The notes under the pieces are model-generated. The model did not search any database. It was given only the letters and a program-made list of their open reading frames with translations, and was not told the origin of the DNA. From assembly GCA_965242775.1 (NCBI GenBank), contig CBDETI010000005.1, positions 372,001 through 436,000 of the forward strand: a DNA stretch of 64,000 bases, written 5' to 3'. The number at the start of each line of letters is the position of its first letter. The first letter of the stretch is position 1. Made by a program: the position numbers and the translations under genes. Shown in pieces: positions 1 through 8,529 of this stretch. The stretch comes from JAWPMT01 sp965242775 (GTDB lineage: Bacteria > Bacteroidota > Bacteroidia > Cytophagales > Cyclobacteriaceae).

Positions 1-194
1 CCAATGACGAAAAGTTTCGGGCCTTTGATTCGGCGACAGGCGAGAAGCTATGGGAATTTGATCTTCCCGCTGGAGGATATGCAACACCAGCAACCTACGA
101 AATCGATGGCAAACAATATGTTGTCATAGCGTGTGGTGGTGGAAAAATGGGTACTAAATCAGGAGATCAGTACATGGCTTTTGCGCTGCCATGA
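1..194 (+). CDS. C-terminal end of a PQQ-type beta-propeller (quinoprotein-like) protein, partial
   Basis: The frame is open from the window edge (first full codon at base 3) to TGA at 192-194. The 63 visible residues contain a propeller-blade pattern, with an FDSATGEKLWEFDLP strand followed by GGYATPATYEIDGKQYVVIACGGG and a closing FALP tail. This is the usual C-terminus of PQQ-dependent dehydrogenases (glucose or alcohol dehydrogenase-like), which oxidise sugars or alcohols in the periplasm. The tail motif is typical of the family, but the cofactor and metal residues lie outside the window, so the substrate cannot be named. Confidence 0.75.
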   Translation, partial: NDEKFRAFDSATGEKLWEFDLPAGGYATPATYEIDGKQYVVIACGGGKMGTKSGDQYMAFALP

Positions 195-372
195 AGTATA
201 TGAATGACACAGACACGTTAGATCTTGCCACTACCCACATGCTAGCGTGCCGAGATATGGCTTGAAATCCACAGGAATTGGTTCTTTCGCAGATGTCGCC
301 TCAATGTCGTGTCGATTATTCTTGATTTGTTAAGGCGATCAATAGCCTTGTCAACCAACGAACAGTATTGAA

Positions 373-1191
373 ATGACAGGTACTAAAAACCTCAAGATCT
401 TCGGCACCGCTCTCGTCGTACCCGCGCTCTTCTCTACATCGCTCATGGCCGCGTATTTGTTGAGTATACCGCCATTCTTTCTTGGCTTAAATGAACGATT
501 CACCTACGGTATCGGGGGTAGTTCATTGGCCTTACTTATCATCTATATTTTGATAAGAATTGAGAAAAAATCTCACCACGTTTACTTTTTAACTACGGAT
601 AAGCGAACGCTGCTCAGGTTTGCAAAAGGCGCTGCGAGTGGGTTAGTCATTGCCATATGCTTCTTTTTAGCCCAAGCCTGGTACAGCGGTTTGGTCATCA
701 GCCCGACGAATGTGGACCTAAGGCATTTCACGTGGATGTCATTATCCCTGATCCCGTTGGCGTTTATGGAGGAGTTGGCATTTAGGTCTTATCCTTTTTT
801 CAAGCTTAGAGACGCTTACGGGGTGTGGCCGGCACAGATTGTGATTGCTATTCTTTTTGCTCTATACCATTATATAGGAGGATGGTCGCTTTTTGCATCA
901 TTTGCGGGGCCAGGCGTATGGAGTTTTGCTTTTGGCTTACTGGCACTGAGGTCAAATGGCGTTGCACTGCCAACTGGATTTCATTTTGGTTTAAACCTGG
1001 CTTTGGCAATCATTGGCAACAAATATTGGATTCCAGCGGTATGCTCGATTGACTTTGCAACTGACCCGACAGAAGAAATGCTAGAATCAAATGAGTATTT
1101 TGGTGCGATGGTGCAGTTCATAACCCTCGTGGCCCTACTCATATTTACTTATCGATATACGCATATTCGTGGAAAACAACAATCCAATTAG
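373..1191 (+). CDS. CPBP family intramembrane metalloprotease (Abi/CAAX type)
   Basis: The 272-residue protein is strongly hydrophobic, with about seven or eight membrane segments. The three CPBP motifs are present: EELAFR (motif 1, about residue 136), a histidine after a hydrophobic stretch in ALYHYIGG (about residue 164) and HFGLN (about residue 203). These glutamates, histidines and asparagine form the metal site of intramembrane CAAX-like proteases. Bacterial members have varied roles, including prenyl-protein processing and self-immunity to peptides, and nothing here fixes the substrate. The next gene, a membrane-bound HTH protein, overlaps the 3' end by 23 bases, so the two are probably co-transcribed. 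Confidence 0.85.
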   Translation: MTGTKNLKIFGTALVVPALFSTSLMAAYLLSIPPFFLGLNERFTYGIGGSSLALLIIYILIRIEKKSHHVYFLTTDKRTLLRFAKGAASGLVIAICFFLAQAWYSGLVISPTNVDLRHFTWMSLSLIPLAFMEELAFRSYPFFKLRDAYGVWPAQIVIAILFALYHYIGGWSLFASFAGPGVWSFAFGLLALRSNGVALPTGFHFGLNLALAIIGNKYWIPAVCSIDFATDPTEEMLESNEYFGAMVQFITLVALLIFTYRYTHIRGKQQSN

Positions 1192-2026
1192 TCAGCCAAA
1201 TCTTGGGCGAAAGCTCTGCGATCTTCGCATGGAAAGAGGATTGACACAGCTTGAGTTAAGAGAAAAATGCCATGTCAGCGTACGCACGATTCAACGCATT
1301 GAATCAGGGGCCGTCACACCTCGCCTGGCCACAATTAAGATACTTCTAAAAGCGCTGGGTGAGGATGAAAACCAATGGTTTGGCCCTCAGGTGAAGGTTA
1401 GAGGCGGACTTCTCATGGAGACCTTTAACAGCATGTGGCTAGTGAGAACGTCTGACTCAGCGCTTAAACTTGCTTTCATGCCCGCCTGGATTGCCGGTAT
1501 CATCTACCTTTTGATGGTTTTGATGGAGCAGGGCCTGGGGGCATTCTCAGAACAGTTGAATGAAGATTATTTTATCATACCAGCGATGGCTATTGTAAAG
1601 GTCATGGCTGCTATTTCTTTCTTTCTCTTTACTCGAGGAATTCTGTCCCTCGCCTTGCTATTTGAAATACATTTATTGAAGGTAGCTGCGTATCTGTCAA
1701 TGATCTTCGTTCCCCTTCTTTATTTCACAGAGGTGGCCATTATCCTCTATACGCAGGATATCAGCGGCTTCGTTAGTACGGTCAGAACCCTGTCAGTTGC
1801 TCCTCTTGGTGCGATTTCTGTAGTACTAGGCATGGGACTTCTTAAACTTCAGGATGGCATGGGGAGAGTGGCTAAAATCGCAGGTCGCCTGGAAATCGCC
1901 TTTGGCATCTCTTATATGAGTTTGGTGCTTTCCTTTGTTGGAGTCTTCCTGCTGGTGCCGTTGTTGGTAGTGGAAATTGTCCTGGTGTCCAAGGCCGATC
2001 AGCTTGTAAAAGATGGGGAATTGTGA
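1169..2026 (+). CDS. XRE-family HTH regulator fused to a membrane domain
   Basis: The start is GTG inside the previous gene. Residues 12-65 form a Cro/CI-type helix-turn-helix (LGRKLCDLRMERGLTQLEL, then VSVRTIQRIESG and a third helix ending in ALG). From about residue 85 onward there are five or six hydrophobic helices, so the DNA-binding domain is anchored at the inner face of the cytoplasmic membrane. Proteins of this layout are common in Bacteroidota and are thought to respond to membrane or exported signals. The 23-base overlap with the CPBP protease suggests translational coupling and perhaps that the protease acts on or with this regulator, but that is inference. Confidence 0.8.
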   Translation: MENNNPISQPNLGRKLCDLRMERGLTQLELREKCHVSVRTIQRIESGAVTPRLATIKILLKALGEDENQWFGPQVKVRGGLLMETFNSMWLVRTSDSALKLAFMPAWIAGIIYLLMVLMEQGLGAFSEQLNEDYFIIPAMAIVKVMAAISFFLFTRGILSLALLFEIHLLKVAAYLSMIFVPLLYFTEVAIILYTQDISGFVSTVRTLSVAPLGAISVVLGMGLLKLQDGMGRVAKIAGRLEIAFGISYMSLVLSFVGVFLLVPLLVVEIVLVSKADQLVKDGEL

Positions 2027-2252
2027 ACCGCGATCAGGTCAATTAGCTAAGATCAATTAAAAGCTATTACCTCATTCCTTATCAATTTTCGAGAACAATG
2101 CTCAAAAACCTCGATGGCTAGATTCTGAGATAAATCAGGTTCAATCCTTCTATTCATCACCCAATTAGGTCTACTTCTTAGAGAGCTTTGGGGAAAGTGG
2201 GTTGGCCTCGCAATGGCTGAAAAAAGGGGGTTAGAATGAAACAAGAAAGAAA

Positions 2253-3182
2253 ATGAGCAAAGAAATGAGTACATCGCACTATGAAGTGGCAATGGTAGGG
2301 TTCGATCTGACTGAAATGGACGATCGGATTATCGCATACCTGGATGCGGTTCTGAAAATACTGCCACTGAGGCGGATCATTTTTGTTCATGTGGCTGAAC
2401 AACTGGAGTTGTCGCCGGAGCTAACCGATAAATATCCTGACCTGCTGGCCCCACTCGATGAAAATATCGAAGATGGCATTGCCCACAAAGTGTCTCATCT
2501 CTTTGAGGGTGACGACATCATCCACGATATAATCGTACAAGAAGGTCCGCCACTTGAAACGTTTTTGCGCCTGTCCAAAATAAAAAACGCTGACCTGGTG
2601 ATTTTGGGTCGAAAGAAAAGTCTTAAAGGTTCAGGCTTGCTGGCCGGACATATAGTTCGAAAAAGTCCCGCCTCTATACTATTTGCGACAGAAACATTTA
2701 ATCCAGACATCAAAAAAGTACTCGTTCCGGTTGATTTTTCTAAACATTCAGCTCTATCCCTACAGCTTGCCATGCAAATGCAAGAACAGGCTGCGGTCTC
2801 CATTCATTTCTCACATTTATTCGAAGTGCCCATTGGTTTTTACAAGACCGGCAAATCCTACGAGGAGTTTGCTGAAATCATGAAAGGACATGCCATGGAC
2901 GATATGAAGCGATTCATGGAAGAGCATCATGTCAAGGAAAACTACCCGTGCGAGTATATCTTATCTGATGATCAACCGAAGGCCACACTTATCAATGACT
3001 ATGCACATGATTCAGGTGCAGATCTGATCTTAATCGGATCGCGAGGAAGAACGCAGAGTTCAGCGCTCCTGTTGGGCTCTGTAGTTGAGAAAGTGCTGCT
3101 GCTGGATTCGGATATCCCCATACTGGTGGTGAAAAACAGGGGCGAAAATATGGGCTTTTTCGAAGCGCTCATGAAGCTGTAA
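2253..3182 (+). CDS. Universal stress protein with two Usp domains
   Basis: The 309-residue protein has two tandem Usp folds, about residues 8-145 and 150-300. The second ends with an ATP-binding signature, GSRGRT followed nine residues later by GS, then a VVEKVL...PILVV strand. The first domain carries the weaker GRKKSLKGSGLLAGHI version. Usp proteins bind ATP and act in stress survival. No transmembrane segment or partner domain is seen. An A/G-rich stretch, AAGAAAGAAA, sits just before the ATG. A second in-frame ATG four codons in could be used instead. Confidence 0.9.
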   Translation: MSKEMSTSHYEVAMVGFDLTEMDDRIIAYLDAVLKILPLRRIIFVHVAEQLELSPELTDKYPDLLAPLDENIEDGIAHKVSHLFEGDDIIHDIIVQEGPPLETFLRLSKIKNADLVILGRKKSLKGSGLLAGHIVRKSPASILFATETFNPDIKKVLVPVDFSKHSALSLQLAMQMQEQAAVSIHFSHLFEVPIGFYKTGKSYEEFAEIMKGHAMDDMKRFMEEHHVKENYPCEYILSDDQPKATLINDYAHDSGADLILIGSRGRTQSSALLLGSVVEKVLLLDSDIPILVVKNRGENMGFFEALMKL

Positions 3183-3326
3183 GTCACATTCTTGTATTCA
3201 CGATAGGACCCATTGACATAAATCCTGTCACTCAGAATCCCCGGCTATCACGTATCATCGATGGAACTAAAATATTTACTCTATTATTAATGAGTTAAAG
3301 AAATTGAACCATAGACCTGAGGGCCA

Positions 3327-5188
3327 ATGAAATCCTTCTACCGACTGATACTACTCACTGCTGGCATGTGCTACAGCGTTCTTTCGCAATCCAGGAAAAG
3401 CTTCCTTTAACATGGGAAAATATCTATACCAAAAATTACTCAGCAGGTAGGGCCGTCCTGTCTCCTGATGGAAGTAAAGTCGCAGTTACTGCCCGCACAG
3501 CCGACGCAGCCGGCATTTTTCTCATAGATATTGCAAATGACCAACCTCCAAAATTTTGGATAGCAGGCACGTCGCCATCCTGGTTCAATGACAATGAAAC
3601 CATCACTTTCACGCACCAAAACGACGTTTGGACCATCAAGGTGGGGCAGATAGAAGCCAAGCGGATCACCAATGATGACTTGGATGAAAGAGCTCCGAAA
3701 CCCTCCCCGGATGGCAGTCAAATTGCCTTTTACAGTGGCAGATCCGGGTACCAGGATATTTGGTTAGTTGCGGCCGATGGTGACGGAAAAAGCAGGCAAC
3801 TCACTAAAAATGCCATGGAATTGGATGACTTCAGGTATTTCCCCTCCTGGTCACCCGATAGCAAACAAATTGCCTATTACTCTTTCAAAGGAGACTACTG
3901 GGAAGATGATATCTGGGTCGTAGATGTCGGTTCCGGCGAAGAACGCCAGGTTTCTCAAAACCTCATGGCCATGTCAGCACCTGTTTGGTCTCCAGACGGC
4001 TCCCAAATTGCTCTATTTGCTAACGCTAAGGACGAATACTGGTATGAGGATCTTTCTTATATATACCTGGTCGACCCGAACAAGGGTACAGACAAAAAGC
4101 TTCAAATGCAGGTCCATGCCACCGACTTGTTATTCAATCACACAGTAAGCTGGTCGGGCGATGGAAAAGAACTGTTTTTTCCCTATCAGGAGAGATCAGA
4201 GGTAGAACTTTGGCGGGTGCCAGCGTCAGGAGGGGTGGCCACGCGTGTTACCAATATGGGCGGTACTTTTTTTAATTACTCTGCCAATGCCGATGGGAGT
4301 GCTTTCACTTTTGTGCGATCCACGGCTACCAGGGGTAATGAGGTCGATTACATCAAGGCAGAAGGAGGCACTACGAAACGGCTGACGAACTTCAGTACGG
4401 ACTGGGAAGGTTTGACTGAACCTGAGGAAATCAGCTACCGCAGTTGGGATGGCCTGTATATTCAGGGTTTTGTGTATTACCCACCTGACTTTGATTCTTC
4501 CAAAAAATACCCTTCCCTGGTCCATGTGCACGGTGGTGGCACCAACACCTATTACAAGCGCCTGAGCCCCATCGAGCAATACATGGCAAGGGAAGATTAT
4601 GTTGTCATAGCGGTCAATTATCGTGGTGGTTCTGGCTTCGGGCGTCCATTTCAGAACCTCAGTATCCAGGATTGGGGCAATGGACAGGCCAAGGATGCGG
4701 CGGCAGCAGCAGACTTCATTCGTGCGCAGGAGTGGTCCAATGGGAAGGTAGGAATTTATGGTTATAGCTATGGTGGCATTACTTCCATGGCGGCGATTAC
4801 CAGGGTACCGGAGGCTTTCGATGCAGCGGTTCCGATGGCCGGCATTTATGACTTTGGTGATGCCTATACCAATGCGGATAGAATAGGCAAGATATTCACA
4901 AAAACAGGGCATGGTGGGTCCCCGGAAGAGCGGCCGGAGATATATGCCGTGAGTAATGCGCTTTCCAGGGTTCGAAATGTAAAAACGCCGTTACTCATTA
5001 TGCACGGAGAAGCTGATGTACGGGCACCTTTTCGGCAGTATGAGCTCGCGGTGAAGATTCTGGCAGAGGAGAACAAAGTGTTTGAAAGCAAGTCTTATCC
5101 CAACGAACCGCACGGTTTCCGAAACCCGCAAAACCGTATTGACATGTACACGAGATTGGAAGCCTGGTTTGAGCGGTGGTTGAAGTGA
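3327..5188 (+). CDS. S9 family peptidase (prolyl oligopeptidase type), exported, with an apparent frameshift in the signal peptide
   Basis: Bases 3368-5188 encode 606 residues with WD40-like beta-propeller repeats (about 30-330) followed by an alpha/beta hydrolase domain. The catalytic triad is visible: Ser in GYSYGG, Asp in HGEADVRAPF and His in NEPHGF. The enzyme should cleave peptides in the periplasm or outside the cell. A convincing signal peptide (MKSFYRLILLTAG...YSVLSQ) starts at ATG 3327 but lies in another frame and runs to a stop at 3408. The two frames meet at 3390-3393, and one more C there would restore a single exported protein of about 620 residues. This is either a recent mutation or a sequence error. 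In-frame starts at 3368 would give a protein without a signal peptide. Confidence 0.85.
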
Positions 5189-5254
5189 TGGTTTCAGTTG
5201 TTCCTGCCTGAGCTACAGACTTGACCTATTGGCGTTACCAGTAGTGAGGCAGGC

Positions 5255-5755
5255 TCATGCTCCCTTTGAATATTCAATTGCTTCAATACGCCAGACGAAT
5301 TGGGCTATTTTGGTTTCCACGATCACTTCTTCGCCGATTTTTTTATCTAGTAGGGCTTTCGCCATGGGGGAGTCCATGGAAATGTGGTCCTTGTTGCCAA
5401 TCAATTCCTCATAGCCTACGATGCGCAAGCGCTTTGTTAGTCCCTTCTCAGCATTTTTGATAGTAACCCAGGCGCCAAACGAGACTTTGCCATCCATGTG
5501 GGGGTGATAGTCTATTACCTTAAAGCCGTCAATACACTTACGTAGGTAGAGCAATCGCTTGTCGATTTCGCGAAGGCGCTTTTTGTTGTAGTGATAATCA
5601 GCATTTTCGGAGCGATCTCCCAAACTGGCTGCCCAGGAAACCTTATTGGTCGTTTCAGGACGTTCCACCCGCCAGAGGTGATCGTGCTCTTCTTTCAGGC
5701 GTTCCATTCCTTCCGGTGTGATCAACTGCGATCTGATAAGCTTCTTTTTCTCCAC
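5255..5755 (-). CDS. GreA/GreB family transcript cleavage factor
   Basis: The 166-residue protein has the two-domain Gre layout. An N-terminal coiled coil (about 10-85) includes SLGDRSENADYHYNKKR, with the acidic tip residues that help RNA polymerase cleave backtracked RNA. A C-terminal FKBP-like domain (about 95-160) includes DHISMDSPMAKALLDKKIGEEV. Length and the D-H-ISMDSP wording fit GreB-like proteins better than GreA. It stands alone on the minus strand, between a peptidase and an SDR gene, as expected for a housekeeping factor. Confidence 0.92.
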   Translation of the reverse strand: MEKKKLIRSQLITPEGMERLKEEHDHLWRVERPETTNKVSWAASLGDRSENADYHYNKKRLREIDKRLLYLRKCIDGFKVIDYHPHMDGKVSFGAWVTIKNAEKGLTKRLRIVGYEELIGNKDHISMDSPMAKALLDKKIGEEVIVETKIAQFVWRIEAIEYSKGA

Positions 5756-5844
5756 GGCGCAAAATTAGGACTCAGCTAATTCAATGCAAGTCAGGATGGA
5801 GTTTCCGTGTTTATCGGAGAGGCGAGAGGCTTGATTAATAAATA

Positions 5845-5891
5845 ACTTTTAAACAAAGTAAAAACGACTTTTAAACAAAGTTATAGATTTG
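5845..5891 (+). promoter_or_regulatory. Paired 15-bp direct repeats next to a TAnnTTTG promoter element
   Basis: The 15-mer ACTTTTAAACAAAGT occurs at 5845-5859 and again at 5867-5881, so the copies start 22 bp (two helical turns) apart. TAGATTTG at 5884-5891 matches the Bacteroidota -7 element TAnnTTTG. CTTTGTTT, the reverse complement of the repeat core, follows about 15 bases later. The site precedes the SDR/AraC gene pair. Direct repeats two turns apart suit an AraC-type dimer, so this may be the operator of the regulator encoded at 6896. Confidence 0.55.
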
Positions 5892-5934
5892 ACTTCTCCT
5901 GTTCTTTGTTTCACAATAACTGAAACATACATAG

Positions 5935-6888
5935 ATGAAGAAGGAGAATCAATTTGGAAAACGAGGGTGGACACCTGACAGAATAGGGGATCTAACTGGA
6001 AAAATCTACATAATAACAGGTACTACAAGCGGCACAGGGTTTGAAGCTGCAAGGATATTGTTGTCCAAGGGAGCAAATGTCGTGATGCTCAACCGCAATG
6101 CCAGGAAATCTGAGCATGTGATTCGCGCTTTGAAAGAAGAATGTGGTAATAACGTTGATCTGTCTAATATCATAATGGACTTGGGATCTCAAGCGTCTGT
6201 ACGAAAAGCGGCTCAACAGATACTGGAGAAGGTGCCACATATAGATGCGTTGATTTGCAATGGTGCCATTGCCCAGGTGCCCGATCAGCAACTTACTGTT
6301 GATGGTTACGAAAGTCAGCTAGGGGTCAATCACTACGGTCATTTCACACTGCAAGCTTTACTCTTTCCATTAGTTGAAAAATCCAAAGGTCGCATAGTGG
6401 TCGTAGGCAGTGAAGGTTATAAAATGGGACTGAAAACCATCAAGTTTGAGGATATGAACTGGGAAAAAGACTACACAGGAAATGCCGCCTACAGCCAGAG
6501 TAAATTAGCACAGATTATGACAGTCTATGAATTGCAAAATAGGTTGAAAAGGTTGGGAAAGACGGACGTAAAAGTATATGCATGTCATCCTGGTGCCTCC
6601 AGAACGTCACTTATCAAAACCAGCGGTAGTTTGATGACTCGCTTCATTTGGCAACTCATGAAATTATCTCCTATGGTACAATCCGCTGAAAAAGGCTCCT
6701 ATCCGGAATTGATGTGTGCCACGGAACCAGACTTGGATCAAGGCGGCTTCTACGGGCCTACAGGACGAAATTACTGGACCGGACCAGTGGGTGAATGTAA
6801 ATTGGAACCCCATGCGCTTGACAAAGAAGTAGCGGCTAGATTATGGGCGATCTCAGAAGAAGAAACGGGTCAAAAATTTCAATTGTGA
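5935..6888 (+). CDS. Short-chain dehydrogenase/reductase (SDR family)
   Basis: The 317-residue protein has a Rossmann fold. The cofactor loop TGTTSGTGFEAARIL (about residue 30) fits TGxxxGxG, LICNGA stands in place of the NNAG motif, and YSQSKLAQ supplies the catalytic Tyr-x3-Lys. The wording resembles the retinol dehydrogenase / protochlorophyllide reductase-like branch, with an additional C-terminal segment (GPTGRNYWTGPVGE). The substrate is unknown. An AraC regulator starts 7 bases after the stop, so the pair is an operon, and the repeats upstream may be the regulator's operator. Confidence 0.88.
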   Translation: MKKENQFGKRGWTPDRIGDLTGKIYIITGTTSGTGFEAARILLSKGANVVMLNRNARKSEHVIRALKEECGNNVDLSNIIMDLGSQASVRKAAQQILEKVPHIDALICNGAIAQVPDQQLTVDGYESQLGVNHYGHFTLQALLFPLVEKSKGRIVVVGSEGYKMGLKTIKFEDMNWEKDYTGNAAYSQSKLAQIMTVYELQNRLKRLGKTDVKVYACHPGASRTSLIKTSGSLMTRFIWQLMKLSPMVQSAEKGSYPELMCATEPDLDQGGFYGPTGRNYWTGPVGECKLEPHALDKEVAARLWAISEEETGQKFQL

Positions 6889-6895
6889 AAAGTGA

Positions 6896-7744
6896 ATGGA
6901 ACCAACAGTGACGAACAAAGGCAGGGTATTTTTATCCGGGACAGTTGATAAGCAATATACATGGGAGCATGTTTCTCCCCAACACATTATCGTTTTCGTC
7001 TATTCCGGTGAATTGACTATGATCTATGGAAATAAAACCTTGATCTTTTCGGGTGGAGATACTGTTTTAGTTCCGAAAAATCAACTAACCCGAGTTGTGA
7101 AAGGGCCTGTTGACGGGCACCCTTTCAAAGCTGTGTCCATGCTCCTTTCGGAAGAGGAACTTCGTCAATTTTATCGTGACAAGGCGGTAACCGAAAATTG
7201 GAGTGAAAATATGGCGAAGCAAAGGCCTATAAATCCAAATCCTTTGCTGGATAGTTTTTTCGGGTCCTTGCTTTCATACTTTGACACCCAGGATGAGCTT
7301 CCAGCTTCACTGGTTTCAATAAAAGTTCAAGAGGTACTGACGATTATTGATGAAGTAGATAAAAGAGCAAGTTCGATCCTTGGCACATTTAGTGAAATAG
7401 GGAAGGTAGACCTTGAGAAGTATATGGAGGAGCACTTTATGTACAATCTGCCGCTGGAGCGATTTGCTTTTCTGACAGGTAGAAGCCTAACTACATTCAA
7501 AGCTGATTTCAAAAAGATATTTAAGAACACGCCTGGAAGATGGCTTACCGAGAAAAGATTGGAGCTAGCTTACTATAAACTCTCGGCCGAAAAACAAAAA
7601 GCCTCCGAGGTGTATCTTTCTGCTGGGTTCGAGAACCTTTCACATTTTTCATTTGCCTTTAAAAAGGCTTTTGGTTGCAGCCCAAGAAACGTCATCAATC
7701 AACAATCAAAAGGCATCTTGCCCCGAGGAGAAGCTCCACTGTGA
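6896..7744 (+). CDS. AraC-family transcriptional regulator
   Basis: The 282-residue protein has an N-terminal cupin-like sensor domain (about 15-100, with a GGDTVLVPKNQ strand pair) and a C-terminal double HTH (about 170-275). The HTH region includes the LPLERFAFLTGRSLTTFKADFKK first helix pair and the SEVYLSAGFENLSHFSFAFKKAFGCSP signature. It has no membrane domain, unlike the three other AraC proteins in the window. It follows the SDR gene by 7 bases and probably controls that operon in response to a small ligand. Confidence 0.9.
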   Translation: MEPTVTNKGRVFLSGTVDKQYTWEHVSPQHIIVFVYSGELTMIYGNKTLIFSGGDTVLVPKNQLTRVVKGPVDGHPFKAVSMLLSEEELRQFYRDKAVTENWSENMAKQRPINPNPLLDSFFGSLLSYFDTQDELPASLVSIKVQEVLTIIDEVDKRASSILGTFSEIGKVDLEKYMEEHFMYNLPLERFAFLTGRSLTTFKADFKKIFKNTPGRWLTEKRLELAYYKLSAEKQKASEVYLSAGFENLSHFSFAFKKAFGCSPRNVINQQSKGILPRGEAPL

Positions 7745-7756
7745 GATCCTTTCGAG

Positions 7757-8479
7757 CTAGTATTCCGGTTCTTGCCACATAAATACGGCATGATCCGCGT
7801 ATCGGTAAGGATAGTTTTCCTTTGTCCAACTGTTGTATTCCGCTGCTATCCGGAGCATATCTTCCTCTTCCTCCCGATAGCCATCGGTTTCATCTTTAAT
7901 CTTCTGCCGCAGCGCAGGATACTCCTCCACCAGTTTCATCAACTTTTTTTTGAGAATTCCCAGGTAAAAGTTCTTTACCATTTCCCCCAAATAATAGGGG
8001 GTGAGCACAGATTCAATATTGTCCCTTGTGATGGGTGAAGTGTAGTATTCGCGGTAAAGGCTAATTGGACCTTTCTTATAGACAATCATAAAGTCGCCCG
8101 CTATCTTGTTGCCAACTTGCGGATTTTTGTAGAGGACACTATCGAAAACTATGTAGGTAAGATTTTCTTTTTCGTAGCGCACAAAATCAGTTGCTGTGAA
8201 CGCTTCTTTCTTGTAGATCAGTTTATCCAGTCCCTCAAATGACCATTGAATGAGTCTGGAGGTTCCGTCGGAATAGATGAGCAATAATGGGTATTCTTGA
8301 TAGGCAATGTAACTATCATTGATGTCCCAAAACGTCTCATCCGAAAATTTCAAGGCTTGCTTTTCGTAAGTCTTATTTTTAAAATATTCCTTCCATTCCG
8401 GAGTTTCAAGCGGATCTTGTTGAGCAAGAGCAACATAAAAACTGGCCAAATAGCAAACGGAAAGGTAGATGCGGGTCAT
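7757..8479 (-). CDS. Exported protein of unknown function
   Basis: The 240-residue protein begins with a typical signal peptide (MTRIYLSVCYLASFYVALAQ, cleavage after AQ). The rest is mixed alpha/beta and charged, with many Tyr and Glu residues and no motif I recognise. The last third is rich in Lys/Glu and probably helical. The convergent AraC gene ends 12 bases away. The minus-strand neighbour upstream is the sialate O-acetylesterase, 50 bases off, so the two could share a transcript. Confidence 0.7.
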   Translation of the reverse strand: MTRIYLSVCYLASFYVALAQQDPLETPEWKEYFKNKTYEKQALKFSDETFWDINDSYIAYQEYPLLLIYSDGTSRLIQWSFEGLDKLIYKKEAFTATDFVRYEKENLTYIVFDSVLYKNPQVGNKIAGDFMIVYKKGPISLYREYYTSPITRDNIESVLTPYYLGEMVKNFYLGILKKKLMKLVEEYPALRQKIKDETDGYREEEEDMLRIAAEYNSWTKENYPYRYADHAVFMWQEPEY

Positions 8480-8529
8480 ACTTCAAATGTGCTAAAAACA
8501 GACAAATTAAGAAAACCGGTACCCATTAA

